From the NCBI GenBank assembly GCA_946536145.1, contig CAMNEA010000025.1, positions 1 through 37,486 on the forward strand: a stretch of 37,486 bases of DNA, given 5' to 3'. The notes beneath the pieces were generated by a model. That model ran no database searches. It saw only the letters and a list, made by a program, of their open reading frames with translations, and was not told where the DNA came from. This document shows, one piece after another, positions 6,928 through 16,162 of this stretch (its first letter is position 1; each line of letters starts with the position of its first letter). Origin of the DNA: an uncultured Butyrivibrio sp. (GTDB lineage: Bacteria; Bacillota; Clostridia; Lachnospirales; Lachnospiraceae). Both the position numbers and the translations under genes were made by a program.

Positions 6928-7989
6928 TTGAAATCTATTGCAAGAATGGAACTCAGACCGGGGATGATAGTGGCAGAAGACGTTCTCAATTATAAAAACG
7001 AGATCATAGTCAAAGCCAATACCAAGATTACTCCCACCGTCATCGAGAAACTCGCCAGACAATCCATACTTGTGGTTACGATCAAGGAAGACATCGATTT
7101 CGCCACTACACATTTTGAGAAGATCCGCTTAAGTGAGGGTTTCAAAAAATTCGAGTCCACTTACCGCATCTATTTCCCCGTATACAAGAGCCTTGTCATG
7201 AGCGCTGTGACCAGCCGGACACCGATCAATCTGAACCAGCTTCTAGAGGTCTATCACAATATCATGATCTGTGCCAAGAGTGGCGAGCTTCTTCTGGATT
7301 ATCTTTACAACATGCTTCCGGGCGAGGATGATATGACCCATGCCCATTGTCTTAATTCCGCTCTCATTGCAGGTGTGTTCGGCACATGGCTCGGTCTTTC
7401 CAATGAGGATATCGACCTCCTTATCCAGTGCGCCTTCGTCTATGACATAGGTAAACTCAGCATTCCCTATCAGATCCTCTGGAAGCCCGAGAGGCTTACT
7501 GCTGAGGAATACAGGCTTGTGATGAGGCATACCTCAATCGGCTACGATTTTCTCAAGAACTACGGTTCTTTTGACCAGCATGTGCTCAATGCCACTCTCC
7601 AGCATCACGAGAGATGTGACGGTTCAGGCTATCCCAAGGCTCTACAGGGTGATGAGATCGACAGATTTGCCAAGTACATCGCGATAATCGACACCTACGA
7701 GGCCATGACATCTCCCAGATCCTACAGGCAGAAGCTCAATCCATTTCAGATTATTGCCAATTATGAGAATGAGGGATTTGTAAAATACGATTTTGTGGCC
7801 ATCAAGTCCATTCTCTCACATATAGCAGCCTCTCAGCTTGGATTTAATGTACAGCTGAGCAACGGTCTTATCGGAGAAGTCATATTAATAAATGAGAAGG
7901 CGCTCTCACGCCCTCTCATCAAGATGAATGACAATTCGCTCATGGATCTCTCTTCCCAGAAGCAGCTGTCTATTGTCTCGGTATTCTGA
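6928..7989 (+). CDS. HD-GYP domain protein with degenerate HD motif
   Basis: The HD-GYP fold usually hydrolyses cyclic di-GMP at a two- or three-metal site. Here the N-terminal 100 residues are a DUF3391-like lead (MELRPGMIVAEDV). The domain covers about 125-320, with THAH (about 137-140), MRHTSIGY, QHHERCDGSGYP (225-236) and IIDTYEAMTSPRSYR. The HD doublet is replaced by Tyr-Asp (FVYDIGKLSIP, 170-180), losing one metal-ligand His, so activity may be reduced, altered or lost. The start is a TTG at 6928 with GGAGGGAG six bases upstream. The in-frame ATG at 6880 has no such site, and ATG 6946 lies further from it. The gene is single on its strand, and its stop lies 2 bp from the convergent PBP stop. 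Confidence 0.85.
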   Translation: MKSIARMELRPGMIVAEDVLNYKNEIIVKANTKITPTVIEKLARQSILVVTIKEDIDFATTHFEKIRLSEGFKKFESTYRIYFPVYKSLVMSAVTSRTPINLNQLLEVYHNIMICAKSGELLLDYLYNMLPGEDDMTHAHCLNSALIAGVFGTWLGLSNEDIDLLIQCAFVYDIGKLSIPYQILWKPERLTAEEYRLVMRHTSIGYDFLKNYGSFDQHVLNATLQHHERCDGSGYPKALQGDEIDRFAKYIAIIDTYEAMTSPRSYRQKLNPFQIIANYENEGFVKYDFVAIKSILSHIAASQLGFNVQLSNGLIGEVILINEKALSRPLIKMNDNSLMDLSSQKQLSIVSVF

Positions 7990-7991
7990 TA

Positions 7992-9428
7992 CTACTCCGC
8001 TCCGAAATACGCGTCAAAGATCCTCTTGGCTATAGGCACCGCAAAGCTTCCGCCGCTACCCGCGTTCTCCACTATTATGGTAACGCAGATCTTTGGATCG
8101 TCTGCGGGGGCGAATCCCGTAAACCACGCATGTGAATCAGATGATGAACTGTTAAATTCCGCAGAACCGGTCTTTCCCGCACAGGTGTAGGAAAGGCCTT
8201 TTAATCTGCTCGCAGTTCCCTGCTCAACGACAGCTTCCATCATACCGGTAAGGGTTGCGGCCTGTTCCTGAGTCATCAGATGTCTGCAGACTTCTGGAGA
8301 ATAGCTCTTTATCACCCTTCCATCCGCGCTCTTTATCTGCTGTATCAGATAAGGCTTCATCAGAACACCCTTGTTGGCAATCGCGCAGGTTATCATGTTA
8401 AGATGCATCGGCGTCATTGCGGTCGCGCCCTGCCCTATTGACAGCTGCATCACATCGCCTACGGATGTGCTCTCATCAATAGCTGCCCTGCTCTTGGAAT
8501 ACAGCATATCAAGAGGCAGGTCTTTTCCAAAGAGGAGCTGATCCAGCGTGGTCTTAAAGACCTTCCTTGAAATCCCCGTACCTATATTGGCAAAAGAGGA
8601 GTTGCAAGAATTTGCAAAGCTTGACGTAAAGTCCTCGCTTCCATGGGTCTCACCGTGGAAACACGAGATGCTCTCATCATCAATCGTAAATCGTCCCGAA
8701 CAGGTAAACCTGTAATTGTCATAATCACTCGGATGGTCCTTGATATAGGCAAGTGCCGTGACGATCTTAAACGTTGATCCCGGAGGATACAGTCCCTGAG
8801 TCGCCCTGTTTAGGAGCTTGGCATCAGGTGACTTGTCCTGCAAAAGACTGTCCCACTCCGCACTTATGGAAGACGGCTCAAAATCAGGCTTGGATACCAT
8901 GGCAAGTATTTCTCCGGTTGTGGGGTCAGATACAACAACAGCGCCCTTCCTGGCAGAGAGCGCATTAAAGGCTACTTCCTGCAGCGCTACGTCCAGGGTT
9001 GATGTGCAGTTATCCCCAGGGTATTTGACGCCCTTTGTATCCAGGGCTACTTTATCGGATAGATCGATGCTGGTGTTGATCAGGTAGTAATTCGCCATAT
9101 ACTCAATGCCCGCTCTTCCATGAGTCGAATAGCCGACTACATGGGCAAACTCCCTGCCGTACGGATATACTCTCGTCTCAGCTCCTGACTCATCCACCTG
9201 CGAGTACGCGAGCACATCGCCGTCTCTTGAATAGATAGTTCCCCTCGAGTTCTGTTTTACCAGGATCTGCTGCCTTGTATTGTAGCTGTTGTTCATCAGC
9301 ACCTGCCTGTGGGCATAGGAGTAATAGCTTATATATATGAGCATCACTCCGAACAGACCCGCAAAAAAGACCGAGAGAACAACTATAGGATATGATCTTA
9401 TCTTTCTTTTAACTTTCTTTTGCTCCAC
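7992..9428 (-). CDS. Class B penicillin-binding protein (D,D-transpeptidase)
   Basis: This PBP cross-links peptidoglycan outside the membrane. Of 478 aa, a basic cytoplasmic tail and one membrane anchor (about 13-37, YPIVVLSVFFAGLFGVMLIYI) come first. A short dimerisation region follows (SRGTIYSRDGDVLAYS, HVVGYSTHGRAGIEYM). The transpeptidase domain has STFK (Ser 218), SCN (274-276) and KTG (419-421), all intact. It resembles the PbpA/FtsI-like partner that clostridia encode next to a SEDS protein. GTG 9428 is preferred because AGAAGG lies seven bases upstream; ATG 9467 would overlap the upstream gene by 59 bp. The chosen start still overlaps by 20 bp, suggesting translational coupling. No terminator is visible after it. 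Confidence 0.88.
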   Translation of the reverse strand: MEQKKVKRKIRSYPIVVLSVFFAGLFGVMLIYISYYSYAHRQVLMNNSYNTRQQILVKQNSRGTIYSRDGDVLAYSQVDESGAETRVYPYGREFAHVVGYSTHGRAGIEYMANYYLINTSIDLSDKVALDTKGVKYPGDNCTSTLDVALQEVAFNALSARKGAVVVSDPTTGEILAMVSKPDFEPSSISAEWDSLLQDKSPDAKLLNRATQGLYPPGSTFKIVTALAYIKDHPSDYDNYRFTCSGRFTIDDESISCFHGETHGSEDFTSSFANSCNSSFANIGTGISRKVFKTTLDQLLFGKDLPLDMLYSKSRAAIDESTSVGDVMQLSIGQGATAMTPMHLNMITCAIANKGVLMKPYLIQQIKSADGRVIKSYSPEVCRHLMTQEQAATLTGMMEAVVEQGTASRLKGLSYTCAGKTGSAEFNSSSSDSHAWFTGFAPADDPKICVTIIVENAGSGGSFAVPIAKRIFDAYFGAE

Positions 9429-10761
9429 TTTGCTGCCTTCTTCTCTCCATGGCTTTAAATCTCTCATCTGTCCTTATCATGCAGATGCCCTCGACTACCA
9501 TCATCATAACTATGGTCACAAATACAGAGGTTCCACCGTAGCTCACAAGCGGAAGCGTAACTCCGGTGAGCGGAATGAACTTGGCACCTCCGCCGATAGT
9601 AAGAAACGTCTGAAATATGTACGCCACGCCAATTCCACACACAATGAGCCTGTAATATCTGTCCCTGATGTAATACCCTTCCCTCATGATCATAAGGAAA
9701 GTGCTAACGCATACAAGCGCCATCAGCACGGAAAAAACAACTCCCATCTCTTCAGCGATCGCCGAGAAAATGAAATCCTGCTCAACAAATGGGATCGATC
9801 TCGGGGATCCGCCGTAGAGCCCAAGTCCAAACCACCCTCCACTGCTGATGCCAAAGAGCGACTGTGAGACCTGGTATCCCGATGCCGCGATATCCGTGAA
9901 GGGATCCAGGAATGCCCTTACCCTCACACGAATGTGGTAAAAGTGTCTGTAGGCAAAAATACTTGCGATCGCTCCGAAGAACAGCCCCGTAAAAAGATAC
10001 TGAAGCTTTTCGGTAGATATATAAACGAGCGTAAGATATATCACGAAGAATATCAGCGCGCTGCCAAGGTCTCTGGACAATACAAGTATGATCACATGGA
10101 TCGCTGCTACAACCGACACTATAAAGAGCCGCCTGATGTCTTTTGCCTCGCAGAGTGCTCCCGCCATAAAGAACAGGAAAAGTACCTTAACAGCCTCTGA
10201 GGGCTGAAAGGTTATGCCCGCAATCGTGTAGGTTATCTTGGATCCGTTGGTGACAGCCCCGTGCAAAAGAACTGCTCCGATGGCTGCTGCCCCCGCAGCT
10301 GCGTAAACCCACGTAAACTTCTTGATAAAATCAAATCTGAAGATGATCTCAGGAATAAAGAATCCTATCAGAAATGATGCCGTCACTATAAAAAACTGTT
10401 TGACTGCCTTGTCATAGGAAAGCCTTGACAAAATGATCATACTGATCACGAGCAGCATACACGAGTTGTTTATTATCAGCCTGTTGCCGTCGGGATAGAT
10501 CGCGTAGAAAAGCATCAGCACCGAGGCGAAGATTATTATCTGAAAAATAAAGAAAAACAGATATACAGGCTTGCCCGTCCTTGCTATGATCTGTATGAAA
10601 CATGAAAGCTGGACCGCAAACATGCATATGATCTGTCTGATGTACAGCCCTCTTCTCTTTTTCTCCGTAGTAAATCTGAAGGTCAGAAACCCTTCAAGCG
10701 TATAGAGAAACATGAAAAGAGCTATCACATATTTAGATATCTCTGTTACATATAATTCCAT
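9409..10761 (-). CDS. SEDS-family peptidoglycan glycosyltransferase (FtsW/RodA/SpoVE type)
   Basis: SEDS proteins polymerise lipid II with a cognate class B PBP. The 450-aa product is all membrane helices. It contains FQPSE (185-189), the catalytic-type Asp in LSRDLGSAL (Asp 231), SQSLFGISSGGWFGLGLYGGSP and DFIFSAIAEEMG, then TGVTLPLVSYGGTS near the end, as in FtsW/RodA. The N-terminal 150 residues are longer than in RodA and carry extra helices, as in the Clostridia FtsW-like set. It lies 6 bp after the U32 gene and overlaps the PBP gene, so the three probably share a message. Whether it serves division or elongation cannot be decided, although zapA upstream favours division. Confidence 0.9.
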   Translation of the reverse strand: MELYVTEISKYVIALFMFLYTLEGFLTFRFTTEKKRRGLYIRQIICMFAVQLSCFIQIIARTGKPVYLFFFIFQIIIFASVLMLFYAIYPDGNRLIINNSCMLLVISMIILSRLSYDKAVKQFFIVTASFLIGFFIPEIIFRFDFIKKFTWVYAAAGAAAIGAVLLHGAVTNGSKITYTIAGITFQPSEAVKVLFLFFMAGALCEAKDIRRLFIVSVVAAIHVIILVLSRDLGSALIFFVIYLTLVYISTEKLQYLFTGLFFGAIASIFAYRHFYHIRVRVRAFLDPFTDIAASGYQVSQSLFGISSGGWFGLGLYGGSPRSIPFVEQDFIFSAIAEEMGVVFSVLMALVCVSTFLMIMREGYYIRDRYYRLIVCGIGVAYIFQTFLTIGGGAKFIPLTGVTLPLVSYGGTSVFVTIVMMMVVEGICMIRTDERFKAMERRRQQSGAKES

Positions 10762-10767
10762 CTGAAT

Positions 10768-13065
10768 CTACTCAACTCCGCGCTTAAAATACCCGGTTGT
10801 ATAACCGGACTTTTCAAAGATGTCACTGCTCTGCCTGCCGGCGAAACGGTCCATATAGTAGTCAAGGATCTCACCGGTCCTTGCCCTGTCCTCAATCGTA
10901 AAGTCCAGTCTGAAGCTGTCAAACAGCTCTTCCTTTAATATCCTGTCAAGTTTTTTGTGAAGCGATGTCGGATACGCGTTCCAAATGACATTGTAGCAGC
11001 TCCTGCAGTTGCAGGTCACAGGAATCTCATTGTCCATGCGGTCATATATCCTGGTATTGGTGCTGTAAAGCTCATGGACCCTCCCACTGCACTTATCCGT
11101 AGTCTTGCTGATGCATCCCGCGCTGACCATCATCGGTATATGTCCGTAAATATTGTAGCTTACAGGGATATCCGCTGTCTTTTTAAGCGCCTTGACCATG
11201 TCCGCAGCCTCGTTATAACTAAGCTCATACGGAGCAGTCATCTCATCTATAATAAATCCCCTGCCGGGGTCGCACAGATCAATCATTTCAAGGGCCGCCT
11301 CGCTGTTCCATAGATATACCCCGTAGTCGAGGATCACGCTGCCATTGTAGCCTGTGTTTTCAAGGTATCCAAGCTGCTCCAGGTTCCTTGCAAGTACACC
11401 GTCAAAGCCATCATTTTGGACTTTTTTTATGATATCCGCGATCTCTTTTACGCCGTCAAAATCCTCTGTCCTTGTGATGTAAGGAAATGCCGCGTAAACC
11501 TCCGGTATCGCCCCTTTTGTTTTGCATTCTTTAAGCCTTGACAAAAGTGGATCCGAAAGTGATAAAAAGACATTGCTGTCTATATAAACTCTTTTAACAG
11601 AACCGCCATCTGCCCTGTCTAAAACTCCCCCGAGCTGCTCTGTGGTATTGACCAGAACACTAAGTCCTCTCTTTTTCTCTTCTCTTCTTTTGTAGAAGTT
11701 GTAGTCGTCAAATCTGTGCGCTTTAAATTCCTTCGTCTGCCCGGAGACGCCAAATGACTCTTTTATCTTCTCATCAAGAAGCCCAACCAGGTTGCGCCTA
11801 AGCTCGTTAAGTTCGCTCACAGCCACAAATATGCCGCTTCCGGTGCCGTCATCATCAATGAAAATATTAACTTCACCGGGTTCAAAGCCTGTTCCGCCAA
11901 GTTTGACCAGCTGTTTTCTGATGCTGTCTTCATCCATTGGCCTTTTGGACGCAGGCTGAACAACATTGCCCTCTGCGCTTACCACAAGCTCTTCTTCGTT
12001 CAGAAGAACTTTCATGGTGAGTCTTGAAGGCTCGCCCACTCTGAAGTATCCATCAATATCTGCCTTGAGCGTCAGCGACGAAGTAAGGTATTTGTCGTGA
12101 ACCTTATCAAGGATCTCCTTCGAGGTTGGATTGTAGGCAGGTGATGTGACTGTCACCATCGCCCTGTCATTGTGTCTGAAATAGTAACCTTCACTTGTCC
12201 CGGTTCTCTGATACAGGGACCTTAGTATCTCAAGGTCATCCCCGGAAACTTCAAAATCCCCATCGGGATCAGCATAGTATCTGTCTATGTACTTGCGGTA
12301 AAGAGCTGTTACGCCTGCAGAGTACTCGGGCTTTTTCATCCTTCCCTCTATCTTGAAGGAATCTATCCCTGCCTCAATGAGCTTCGGTATGAGCCTTACG
12401 GTATTCATATCCTTAAGGCTGAGCGGATAAATCTCTTTGCCATTTCCTCTCTTGGTTCTGTAAGGAAGTCTGCAGGGCTGCGCACATCTGCCCCTGTTGC
12501 CGCTGCGTCCGCCTACAATACCGGAAAAGAGACACACTCCCGAATAGCAGTAACACATAGCCCCGTGGATGAAGGCCTCAACCTCAATATCCGCTTCACG
12601 GCGTATTGCCTTCATCTCCTCAAGGGAAAGCTCCCTTGCCGGGACAACTCTTGTAAAGCCTCTCTTCTTAAGAAGCCTTGCTCCGTTCACTCCCGTAACT
12701 GCCTGCTGCGTGCTGGCATGGAGTTCAATCCCGGGAAACTCACTGCGGATGAGACGCATTACGCCGTAGTCCTGAACGATCACTCCGTCAAGACCTGCCT
12801 GCGCATAAGGCAGCATAAAGTCATAGAGCTGCGAAAATTCGCCCTCCTTGACCAGCGTATTGACCGTCATATATATCTTTTTACCGTGGAGATGTGCATA
12901 AGAAACAGCGTCAAGAACCTGATCCCTGTCAAAGTTATCAGCGTATGCTCTTGCGCCAAATTTGGAACCTCCCAGATAAACGGCGTCGGCACCTGCATTA
13001 AATGCCCCTACCATTGTTTCATATCCCCCTGCCGGGGATAACAGCTCAACTTTTTTCATTCTCAT
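10768..13065 (-). CDS. U32 family peptidase / RlhA-like 23S rRNA hydroxylation protein
   Basis: The 765-aa protein begins with the family start KKVELLSPAGGYETMVGAFNAGADAVYLGG. It carries the U32 signature EAFIHGAMCYCYSGVC (163-178), with further Cys at GNRGRCAQPCR (190-199). A DUF3656-type middle part and a C-terminal CNCRSCYN cluster follow. Length and layout resemble E. coli RlhA, which is needed for hydroxylation of 23S rRNA C2501 and uses prephenate; other members act as collagenase-like peptidases. The Cys clusters probably hold iron-sulfur. No good ribosome binding site precedes ATG 13065 or the alternative ATG 13059, and a terminator-like stem ends 3 bp before the start. It is upstream of the SEDS gene by 6 bp. 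Confidence 0.88.
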   Translation of the reverse strand: MRMKKVELLSPAGGYETMVGAFNAGADAVYLGGSKFGARAYADNFDRDQVLDAVSYAHLHGKKIYMTVNTLVKEGEFSQLYDFMLPYAQAGLDGVIVQDYGVMRLIRSEFPGIELHASTQQAVTGVNGARLLKKRGFTRVVPARELSLEEMKAIRREADIEVEAFIHGAMCYCYSGVCLFSGIVGGRSGNRGRCAQPCRLPYRTKRGNGKEIYPLSLKDMNTVRLIPKLIEAGIDSFKIEGRMKKPEYSAGVTALYRKYIDRYYADPDGDFEVSGDDLEILRSLYQRTGTSEGYYFRHNDRAMVTVTSPAYNPTSKEILDKVHDKYLTSSLTLKADIDGYFRVGEPSRLTMKVLLNEEELVVSAEGNVVQPASKRPMDEDSIRKQLVKLGGTGFEPGEVNIFIDDDGTGSGIFVAVSELNELRRNLVGLLDEKIKESFGVSGQTKEFKAHRFDDYNFYKRREEKKRGLSVLVNTTEQLGGVLDRADGGSVKRVYIDSNVFLSLSDPLLSRLKECKTKGAIPEVYAAFPYITRTEDFDGVKEIADIIKKVQNDGFDGVLARNLEQLGYLENTGYNGSVILDYGVYLWNSEAALEMIDLCDPGRGFIIDEMTAPYELSYNEAADMVKALKKTADIPVSYNIYGHIPMMVSAGCISKTTDKCSGRVHELYSTNTRIYDRMDNEIPVTCNCRSCYNVIWNAYPTSLHKKLDRILKEELFDSFRLDFTIEDRARTGEILDYYMDRFAGRQSSDIFEKSGYTTGYFKRGVE

Positions 13066-13067
13066 TC

Positions 13068-13092
13068 AAAAAGGCCGTCCAAAGACAGCCTT
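13068..13092 (-). terminator. Intrinsic terminator between zapA and the U32 gene
   Basis: The minus strand forms a 9-bp stem (arms 13092-13084 and 13079-13071, one G-U) with loop TTTG, followed by T5 (13072-13068). It lies 7 bp after the zapA stop and ends 3 bp before the U32 ATG, so it would also occlude that start if read through. Confidence 0.75.
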
Positions 13093-13099
13093 TAATCCC

Positions 13100-13507
13100 T
13101 TACCTCTTGTTCCCTTTGACCTGTGTCTCAAGTTGTATGATCTTCTTGGAAGACTCATCAAGCTTGGACTGAAGTGACTTGCTGTTCTTCTCAGTGTTCT
13201 CAAGCTTGATCTTGGTATTTATGAGCTCATGCTTGAGGTCGTAGAGCTCTTTCTCCTTCTCGGAGAGCTGCTCCTCCATAAGCTCGATCTGCTTCTTGGC
13301 TTTAAAGTAGTCGTCAGCAATATTGAGCTGCAGAAGCACGTTCTGAGTATCAATGGGCTGTCTCTTGAAGCCATCGATCTTGTTGTACTCAGCTATTTTA
13401 TTATTGATGTATGAGGCGACCTTCTGAAGGTACTCCTCGCTCTCGTAACCGCTTAATGTGAAAACCTTGCCTCCGATTATAACTTCGGTATCTGTCTTAG
13501 AAGCCAT
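13100..13507 (-). CDS. zapA: Cell division protein ZapA
   Basis: ZapA binds and bundles FtsZ polymers at the septum. The 135-aa protein has the compact N-terminal beta-alpha domain (TEVIIGGKVFTLSGYESEEYLQKVASYINNKI), the ALLQLNIADDYFK-like linker (NVLLQLNIADDYFKAKKQIE) and a long C-terminal coiled coil (80-130). Start ATG 13507 follows a G6-A run. It lies 75 bp after ruvB and is followed by an intrinsic terminator. Its position ahead of U32, SEDS and PBP genes fits a division or wall cluster. Confidence 0.9.
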   Translation of the reverse strand: MASKTDTEVIIGGKVFTLSGYESEEYLQKVASYINNKIAEYNKIDGFKRQPIDTQNVLLQLNIADDYFKAKKQIELMEEQLSEKEKELYDLKHELINTKIKLENTEKNSKSLQSKLDESSKKIIQLETQVKGNKR

Positions 13508-13542
13508 GCTGTCCCCCCGAATAATCCTTTTCTAAGGAAAAT

Positions 13543-13557
13543 ACTGATTTAATCAGT
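13543..13557 (-). terminator. Weak hairpin between ruvB and zapA
   Basis: A 6-bp stem (ACTGAT/ATCAGT, loop of three bases) is followed on the minus strand by ATTTTCC. It is 26 bp after the ruvB stop. The stem is AT-rich and short, so termination would be partial at best. Confidence 0.35.
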
Positions 13558-13582
13558 GTTTCTTTATTGATTATAGCCTCTT

Positions 13583-14602
13583 CTATTGTGGCATTTCAAG
13601 TCCTAAATGATGATAAGCGCTTTCTGTAACGACACGCCCCCGCGGCGTTCTGTTGATAAGACCGTTCTTTATAAGATACGGTTCATAGACGTCCTCTATA
13701 GTGCCGGCATCCTCGCCAATGGCCGCCGCGAGAGTATCAAGTCCCACCGGACCTCCCGAGAACTTCTCTATCATGGTAAGAAGAATGCTCCTGTCAGTGT
13801 GGTCAAGTCCCATCTTGTCCACATCCATGAGGTCAAGCGCAGTCACGGCTATCTCTTCCGTTATCCTTCCGTCGTATCTTACCTGAGCAAAGTCCCTGAC
13901 TCTCTTTAATATCCTGTTCGCGAGCCTTGGCGTTCCTCTACTGCGCCTTGCCATCTCTACAGCTCCGGTCTTTTCAACCTCCACCTTAAGTACTCCTGCT
14001 GACTGCATGATTATGGAGGTGAGCTCATCTATATCATAGAACTCCATCTTGTGCAGCATCCCGAATCTGTCGCGAAGCGGCGCTGAGAGCATTCCTGCCC
14101 TTGTCGTGGCACCGACCAGCGTAAAATGAGGAAGATCCAGCCTTATAGATCTGGCTGTCGGCCCCTTTCCTATCATGATGTCGATGCAATAGTCCTCCAT
14201 TGCGGGATAAAGAACTTCCTCCACCTGCCTGTTTAGCCTGTGTATCTCATCGACAAAGAGGACGTCTCCCTCCTGCAGATTGTTAAGAATAGCCGCCATA
14301 TCACCGGGCTTTTCTATTGCAGGTCCCGAAGTGATCTTGATGCCTACCCCCATCTCAGCAGCGATGATAGATGCCAGTGTCGTCTTGCCAAGTCCTGGAG
14401 GGCCGTAGAACAAAATGTGGTCGAGGCAGTCTCCCCTCTTCCTGGCGGCCTCTATATATATCCTGAGGCTCTCTTTTATCTTTTTCTGGCCAATATAGTT
14501 TTCAAGGCTCTTGGGTCTTAGTGACCCTTCTATTTTTACATCCTCCGGACGCATCTGAGTATCAATGCTCCTTGCGGATGTCTGAATTTTTCTCTTCTCC
14601 AT
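13583..14602 (-). CDS. ruvB: Holliday junction branch migration helicase RuvB
   Basis: RuvB is the hexameric AAA+ motor that drives branch migration with RuvA. The 339-aa protein shows [11 protein letters not shown], Walker [10 protein letters not shown] (67-75), Walker B with FVDEIHRL, sensor 1 [18 protein letters not shown] and the C-terminal winged helix ([17 protein letters not shown]). The frame begins at GTG 14617, but ATG 14602 has GGGG six bases upstream. It follows ruvA by 61 bp on the same strand, the usual ruvAB order. Confidence 0.96.
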   Translation of the reverse strand: MEKRKIQTSARSIDTQMRPEDVKIEGSLRPKSLENYIGQKKIKESLRIYIEAARKRGDCLDHILFYGPPGLGKTTLASIIAAEMGVGIKITSGPAIEKPGDMAAILNNLQEGDVLFVDEIHRLNRQVEEVLYPAMEDYCIDIMIGKGPTARSIRLDLPHFTLVGATTRAGMLSAPLRDRFGMLHKMEFYDIDELTSIIMQSAGVLKVEVEKTGAVEMARRSRGTPRLANRILKRVRDFAQVRYDGRITEEIAVTALDLMDVDKMGLDHTDRSILLTMIEKFSGGPVGLDTLAAAIGEDAGTIEDVYEPYLIKNGLINRTPRGRVVTESAYHHLGLEMPQ

Positions 14603-14663
14603 GGTTATCCCCTTCACCCGGCTGCAAATGTGTACTTCTCTTTAAGTGCCGTCAGTACTGCTT

Positions 14664-15278
14664 TCAGAATTCCTTTAACGCCAGCCTCAAAAGAGCTTCG
14701 GTATCCACAGCAGAGCCATCTGAGGACTTGAGCACCTTTCTTACCGCCTTCATGGCATCGCCGCTGTTGTACCCCAGAGCCACAAGCGCCGCAACCGCCT
14801 CATCTCTCGCAGATGCTGCGTCATCACCAAGATCATCCAAGGCCACTGCTCCGGAACCGGAAAAGCTCTCTTCCGTCACCTTTATCTTGTCACGAAGTTC
14901 AAGCGTGATCCTCTCTGCAGTCTTCTTGCCAACGCCCGGTGCCTTCGAAATAGTCCCGGCATCCCCCGCCATGATTGCAAATCTCAGGTCGTCCGGTGTC
15001 ATCACCGACAAAATGGAAAGACCGCCCTTGGGGCCAATCCCATTGACAGAGATAAGCATCTTGAATAGCGCCAGTTCATCCCTTGAAAGAAATCCGTACA
15101 GCGTAAATGAATCTTCTTTTACGCTTGTATAGGTATAGAACTTAACAGCCTCGCCAATCCCCGGCATCCTGTCCATAGTCGAGCCCGAGATAAAGACATT
15201 TATCCCGACTCCGCCCACATCGACTACCGCAAGTCCCTCCTCAATATTTTCAATAATGCCGTTTACATAAGCTATCAC
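14664..15278 (-). CDS. ruvA: Holliday junction recognition protein RuvA
   Basis: RuvA tetramers bind the four-way junction and load RuvB. The 204-aa protein begins with the OB fold (MIAYVNGIIENIEEGLAVVD), then two helix-hairpin-helix motifs (LISVNGIGPKGGLSIL and APGVGKKTAERITLELRDK), a flexible linker and domain III (DEAVAALVALGYNSGDAMKAV). The frame extends a few codons upstream, but GTG 15278 gives the canonical N-terminus and has GGGGGA seven bases upstream. It lies 17 bp after the HAD gene. Confidence 0.95.
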   Translation of the reverse strand: MIAYVNGIIENIEEGLAVVDVGGVGINVFISGSTMDRMPGIGEAVKFYTYTSVKEDSFTLYGFLSRDELALFKMLISVNGIGPKGGLSILSVMTPDDLRFAIMAGDAGTISKAPGVGKKTAERITLELRDKIKVTEESFSGSGAVALDDLGDDAASARDEAVAALVALGYNSGDAMKAVRKVLKSSDGSAVDTEALLRLALKEF

Positions 15279-15295
15279 AGCAAATTCCCCCAAAA

Positions 15296-16162
15296 TTATT
15301 TTTCATCAAGGAGCTCTCCCATCTCCTTGATCGAGTCAAATATCACGCTGGGCTGCACCTTGGAATCCGCGACCTCAGAAAGCTTGCACTCTCCCGTCAG
15401 CACAAGTACGCCCATAGATCCGTTATTAACGCCCGTCGCCACATCGGTGTAGATCCTGTCTCCCACAAAAGAGATCCTGGCGGGTTCTGCCCCTGTGGCA
15501 TCAACCACCATGTCCACAGTCTCTTTAAAGGGCTTTCCCACAAACTTGGGACTTACTCCTGTAGAGAGCTCTATCGCCGCGCACATGGCTCCGCAGTCCG
15601 GGATAAATCCATCCTTTACCGGACAGTTGATATCCAGATGCGTCGCAAGAAATTCTGCTCCCTTCATAATGTAAACACAAGCATTGGACAGTTTCTCATA
15701 GTTCAAAGTTTTATCAAAGGCGACAACCACGACATCCGGGATGCTCTCGCAGAGTGCATGTGACATTGCAGCTTTCTCATCTCTCTCTGATTCAAAAAGA
15801 TTTATACCGGCTTTAACAAAGCTCTCCCTAAGCTGCGGAGTTCCCAACAGGTATACGCTCTTTCCGGGATACCTGCTCTTTAAAAATCTTATCATCACAT
15901 CGCCGCTGGTCATGATCATATCAGGAGTTATGTGGCAGTTCATCCTCTCAAGTTTCTCAATATACAGATCCGAGGATACTGACGAGTTATTTGTGAAAAA
16001 GATATATCTCTTTCCGGCTTTTTTTACCGCCTCCAAAAAATCCAGCGCTCCGTCAAGTATGTCATCGCCCAGGTAAAAGGTTCCATCCATATCAAGTACA
16101 AAGAGCTCTGTCTTTTCCAGAATTTCTTTTTTAAGTTCCCTGCTTCTAAGATCGATACCCAT
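15296..16162 (-). CDS. HAD-IIA family phosphatase (NagD/AraL/PNPase-like)
   Basis: The 288-aa protein has HAD motif I FVLDMDGTFYLGD (nucleophile Asp 24, acid Asp 26), motif II in FTNNSS, the C2-type cap of subfamily IIA, and motif IV in FVGDRIYTDVATG. This subfamily dephosphorylates sugar phosphates, nucleotides or p-nitrophenyl phosphate; which one here is unknown. Ribosome binding site GGAG lies six bases before ATG 16162. Start and the upstream channel stop overlap in TAATG, so translation is probably coupled. It lies just upstream of ruvA. Confidence 0.88.
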   Translation of the reverse strand: MGIDLRSRELKKEILEKTELFVLDMDGTFYLGDDILDGALDFLEAVKKAGKRYIFFTNNSSVSSDLYIEKLERMNCHITPDMIMTSGDVMIRFLKSRYPGKSVYLLGTPQLRESFVKAGINLFESERDEKAAMSHALCESIPDVVVVAFDKTLNYEKLSNACVYIMKGAEFLATHLDINCPVKDGFIPDCGAMCAAIELSTGVSPKFVGKPFKETVDMVVDATGAEPARISFVGDRIYTDVATGVNNGSMGVLVLTGECKLSEVADSKVQPSVIFDSIKEMGELLDEK

